Shown here: one piece after another, positions 5,345 to 6,594 of the stretch | Layout of the letters: the number at the start of each line of letters is the position of its first letter | Position numbering within the stretch: the first letter of the stretch is position 1 | DNA from: Clostridiales bacterium | GTDB lineage: Bacteria > Bacillota > Clostridia > Christensenellales > Aristaeellaceae | Assembly (NCBI GenBank): GCA_004557805.1 | Contig: SFFS01000142.1 | Location: forward strand, 1 to 6,594 | Direction: 5' to 3' | Length of the DNA: 6,594 nt | The notes under the pieces: generated by a model | Database searches by the model: none | Seen by the model: only the letters and a program-made list of their open reading frames with translations | Told to the model about the DNA's origin: nothing | Position numbers and translations under genes: made by a program

Positions 5345-5971
5345 ATGAGCTACTTCGCAAAATACTTCCACTTTCTTGCACTTCTCGCGCTGACAGCGCT
5401 GTTTCTCTGCCCCACCGAGGCCAACGCCCGCCGCAAGGAACGGAGCGCCCGCGGCATTATGTCGTCGGAAATCATCGAACCGGATGCACTGGCAGCCAAA
5501 GCCGCACAGGAACCGAGGATGAAAAAGGCAACAGCCATGACTACCAAGCAGTCCAACATCAACTCGCGCTATCGCGAGGGCATTGACGTGTCGCACTACC
5601 AAGGCTGGATCGATTGGGACCAGGTGGCAGGCAGTTCGCGCATCTCCTACGTTTACCTGAAAGCGACCGAAGGGGCCAACTTCCTGGACGATACCTACGC
5701 CCGCAACCTGAGCGAGGCACGCCGCGTGGGACTCAGCGTGGGCAGCTACCACTTCTATCGCCCCAACGTCAGCTGGCAGGAACAGCTGCGCAACCTCACC
5801 GAAAACGTGAAAGCCGAGACGCAAGACCTGGTGCCCATCATCGACATCGAAAGCCGCGGCAAGGTGTCGGAGGAGAAATTTATCGCCGACCTGAAAGCCT
5901 TTGTCCTGCAGGTAGAGCGACACTATGGTAAAAAACCGCTGCTCTATTCCTACCAGAACTTCTACAACCGC
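5345..5971 (+). CDS. Secreted GH25 lysozyme (muramidase), C-terminus lost at junction
   Basis: A glycoside hydrolase family 25 enzyme, which cleaves the N-acetylmuramic acid to N-acetylglucosamine bond of peptidoglycan. The ATG at 5345 opens a signal peptide (hydrophobic residues about 8-23, likely cleavage after ANA near residue 30); a TTG at 5333 is in frame but less likely. After a basic linker the catalytic fold starts at EGIDVSHYQGWIDW (Asp81). It continues through YVYLKATEGANFLD, VGSYHFYRP and VPIIDIES, where Asp167 and Glu169 form the family's catalytic DxE. The last native stretch is GKKPLLYSYQNFYNR (about residues 195-209); the final beta strands, normally some 50 residues, are missing. 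The frame then continues without a stop into Escherichia ybhG. The promoter and codon use fit Bacteroidales, like the peptidase upstream. Confidence 0.9.
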
Positions 5972-5980
5972 CAGCAAGGG
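5954..5980. other. In-frame junction between GH25 gene and Escherichia ybhG
   Basis: Codons for QNFYNRQQG sit where the GH25 family has its YxNFYN strand and where E. coli YbhG, as I recall it, also reads QNFYNRQQG (from residue 128). This shared stretch of about 15-25 bases is enough homology to mislead an assembler or prime a chimeric extension. Left of it everything matches GH25; right of it everything matches YbhG. Confidence 0.9.
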
Positions 5981-6571
5981 TTGTGGAAAAGCCGCACCAT
6001 TTCGGCAAATGACCTGGAAAATGCCCGCTCCTCGCGCGACCAGGCGCAGGCAACGCTGAAATCAGCACAGGATAAATTGCGTCAGTACCGTTCCGGTAAC
6101 CGTGAACAGGACATCGCCCAGGCGAAAGCCAGCCTCGAACAGGCGCAGGCGCAACTGGCGCAGGCGGAGTTGAATTTGCAGGACTCAACGTTGATAGCCC
6201 CGTCTGATGGCACGCTGTTAACGCGCGCGGTGGAGCCAGGCACGGTTCTCAATGAAGGTGGCACGGTGTTTACCGTTTCACTAACGCGTCCGGTGTGGGT
6301 GCGCGCTTATGTTGATGAACGTAATCTTGACCAGGCCCAGCCGGGGCGCAAAGTGCTGCTTTATACCGATGGTCGCCCGGACAAGCCGTATCACGGGCAG
6401 ATTGGTTTCGTTTCGCCGACTGCTGAATTTACCCCGAAAACCGTCGAAACACCGGATCTGCGTACCGACCTCGTCTATCGCCTGCGTATTGTGGTGACCG
6501 ACGCCGATGATGCGTTACGCCAGGGAATGCCGGTGACGGTGCAATTCGGTAACGAGGCAGGACATGAATGA
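5957..6571 (+). CDS. ybhG: YbhG, HlyD-family periplasmic adaptor, C-terminal 60%
   Basis: From about 5957 to the TGA at 6569-6571 the translation matches my recollection of E. coli YbhG residues 129-332 almost word for word. Seen: the coiled-coil alpha-hairpin rich in Ala/Gln (SRDQAQATLKSAQDKLRQYR and SLEQAQAQLAQAELNLQ); the returning lipoyl half-motif with DSTLIAPSDGTLL and PGTVLNEGG; and the beta-barrel RPVWVRAYVDERNLDQ to LRQGMPVTVQFG. The N-terminal membrane anchor and first lipoyl half are absent, replaced by lysozyme sequence. YbhG is the membrane fusion protein of the YbhFSR ABC exporter, in an operon regulated by CecR (YbiH) in E. coli and linked to drug and cation efflux. Its 3' end overlaps ybhF by 8 bp, as expected for the native operon. 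Confidence 0.95.
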   Translation, partial: NFYNRQQGLWKSRTISANDLENARSSRDQAQATLKSAQDKLRQYRSGNREQDIAQAKASLEQAQAQLAQAELNLQDSTLIAPSDGTLLTRAVEPGTVLNEGGTVFTVSLTRPVWVRAYVDERNLDQAQPGRKVLLYTDGRPDKPYHGQIGFVSPTAEFTPKTVETPDLRTDLVYRLRIVVTDADDALRQGMPVTVQFGNEAGHE

Positions 6572-6594
6572 TGCCGTTATCACGCTGAACGGCC
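6564..6594 (+). CDS. ybhF: YbhF ABC-transporter ATPase, first ten codons
   Basis: ATG at 6564-6566 opens MNDAVITLNG, the N-terminus I recall for E. coli YbhF, the fused double-ATPase subunit of the YbhFSR exporter. The start overlaps the ybhG stop by 8 bp, implying translational coupling, with a purine-rich GAGGCAGG just upstream inside ybhG. The window ends before any ATPase motif. Confidence 0.85.
   Translation, partial: MNDAVITLNG

Noticed and set aside
5333..6571. A novel 400-residue lysozyme/efflux-adaptor fusion system
   Set aside because: The two halves come from different phyla and meet in a shared coding stretch; each half lacks parts essential to its fold. An artefactual join is the simpler explanation.
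1..6594. CRISPR arrays, tRNA or rRNA genes, insertion sequences
   Set aside because: No spaced direct repeats, no cloverleaf-forming or rRNA-like stretch, and no transposase or terminal inverted repeats were seen.

Overview
This window does not read as one chromosome. It reads as a composite of at least three, probably four, unrelated bacterial fragments joined inside coding sequence. Bases from about 280 to 4,570 look like a GC-rich gut-type Firmicute (class Clostridia): DegV, YbaK, TrxB and Cls family proteins, sigma-A promoters, strong Shine-Dalgarno sites and GC-rich hairpin terminators. Bases from about 4,570 to 5,970 look like Bacteroidales: the C-terminal half of an S9 peptidase, then a Bacteroidetes-type -7 promoter box and a secreted GH25 lysozyme without a Shine-Dalgarno site. 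Bases from about 5,970 to the end are Escherichia: the last 60% of ybhG and the first codons of ybhF, recognised from the protein sequence. The left edge (1 to about 280) carries only minus-strand signals (a MerR-type promoter, an intrinsic terminator and a possible membrane-protein C-terminus) and may be a fourth piece.

Layout. Left fragment: a minus-strand promoter with a 19-bp spacer around a dyad fires off the left edge, preceded by the terminator of an upstream minus-strand gene. Clostridia block: a 5'-truncated CHAP-domain surface protein (+); a YbaK-type aminoacyl-tRNA deacylase (-) with a promoter that predicts a leaderless mRNA; a DegV fatty-acid-binding protein (+) divergent from it; a bidirectional terminator; a thioredoxin-reductase-like flavoprotein (-); and the 3' part of a cardiolipin synthase (-). 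The cls terminator hairpin occupies the same bases as the trxB promoter. Bacteroidales block: S9 peptidase C-terminus (+), a 204-bp intergenic region with hairpins and a promoter, and a GH25 lysozyme (+) whose C-terminus is lost. Escherichia block: ybhG 3' part and ybhF start, overlapping as in the native operon.

The long reading frame from 5,345 to 6,571 looks like a novel lysozyme-HlyD fusion, but it is best explained as an in-frame artefact joined at a shared QNFYN-coding stretch. I found no convincing new multi-gene system. The most useful biological observations are the terminator/promoter overlap, the predicted leaderless transcript, the atypical NADPH site of the TrxB-like protein and the MerR-type promoter at the left edge.
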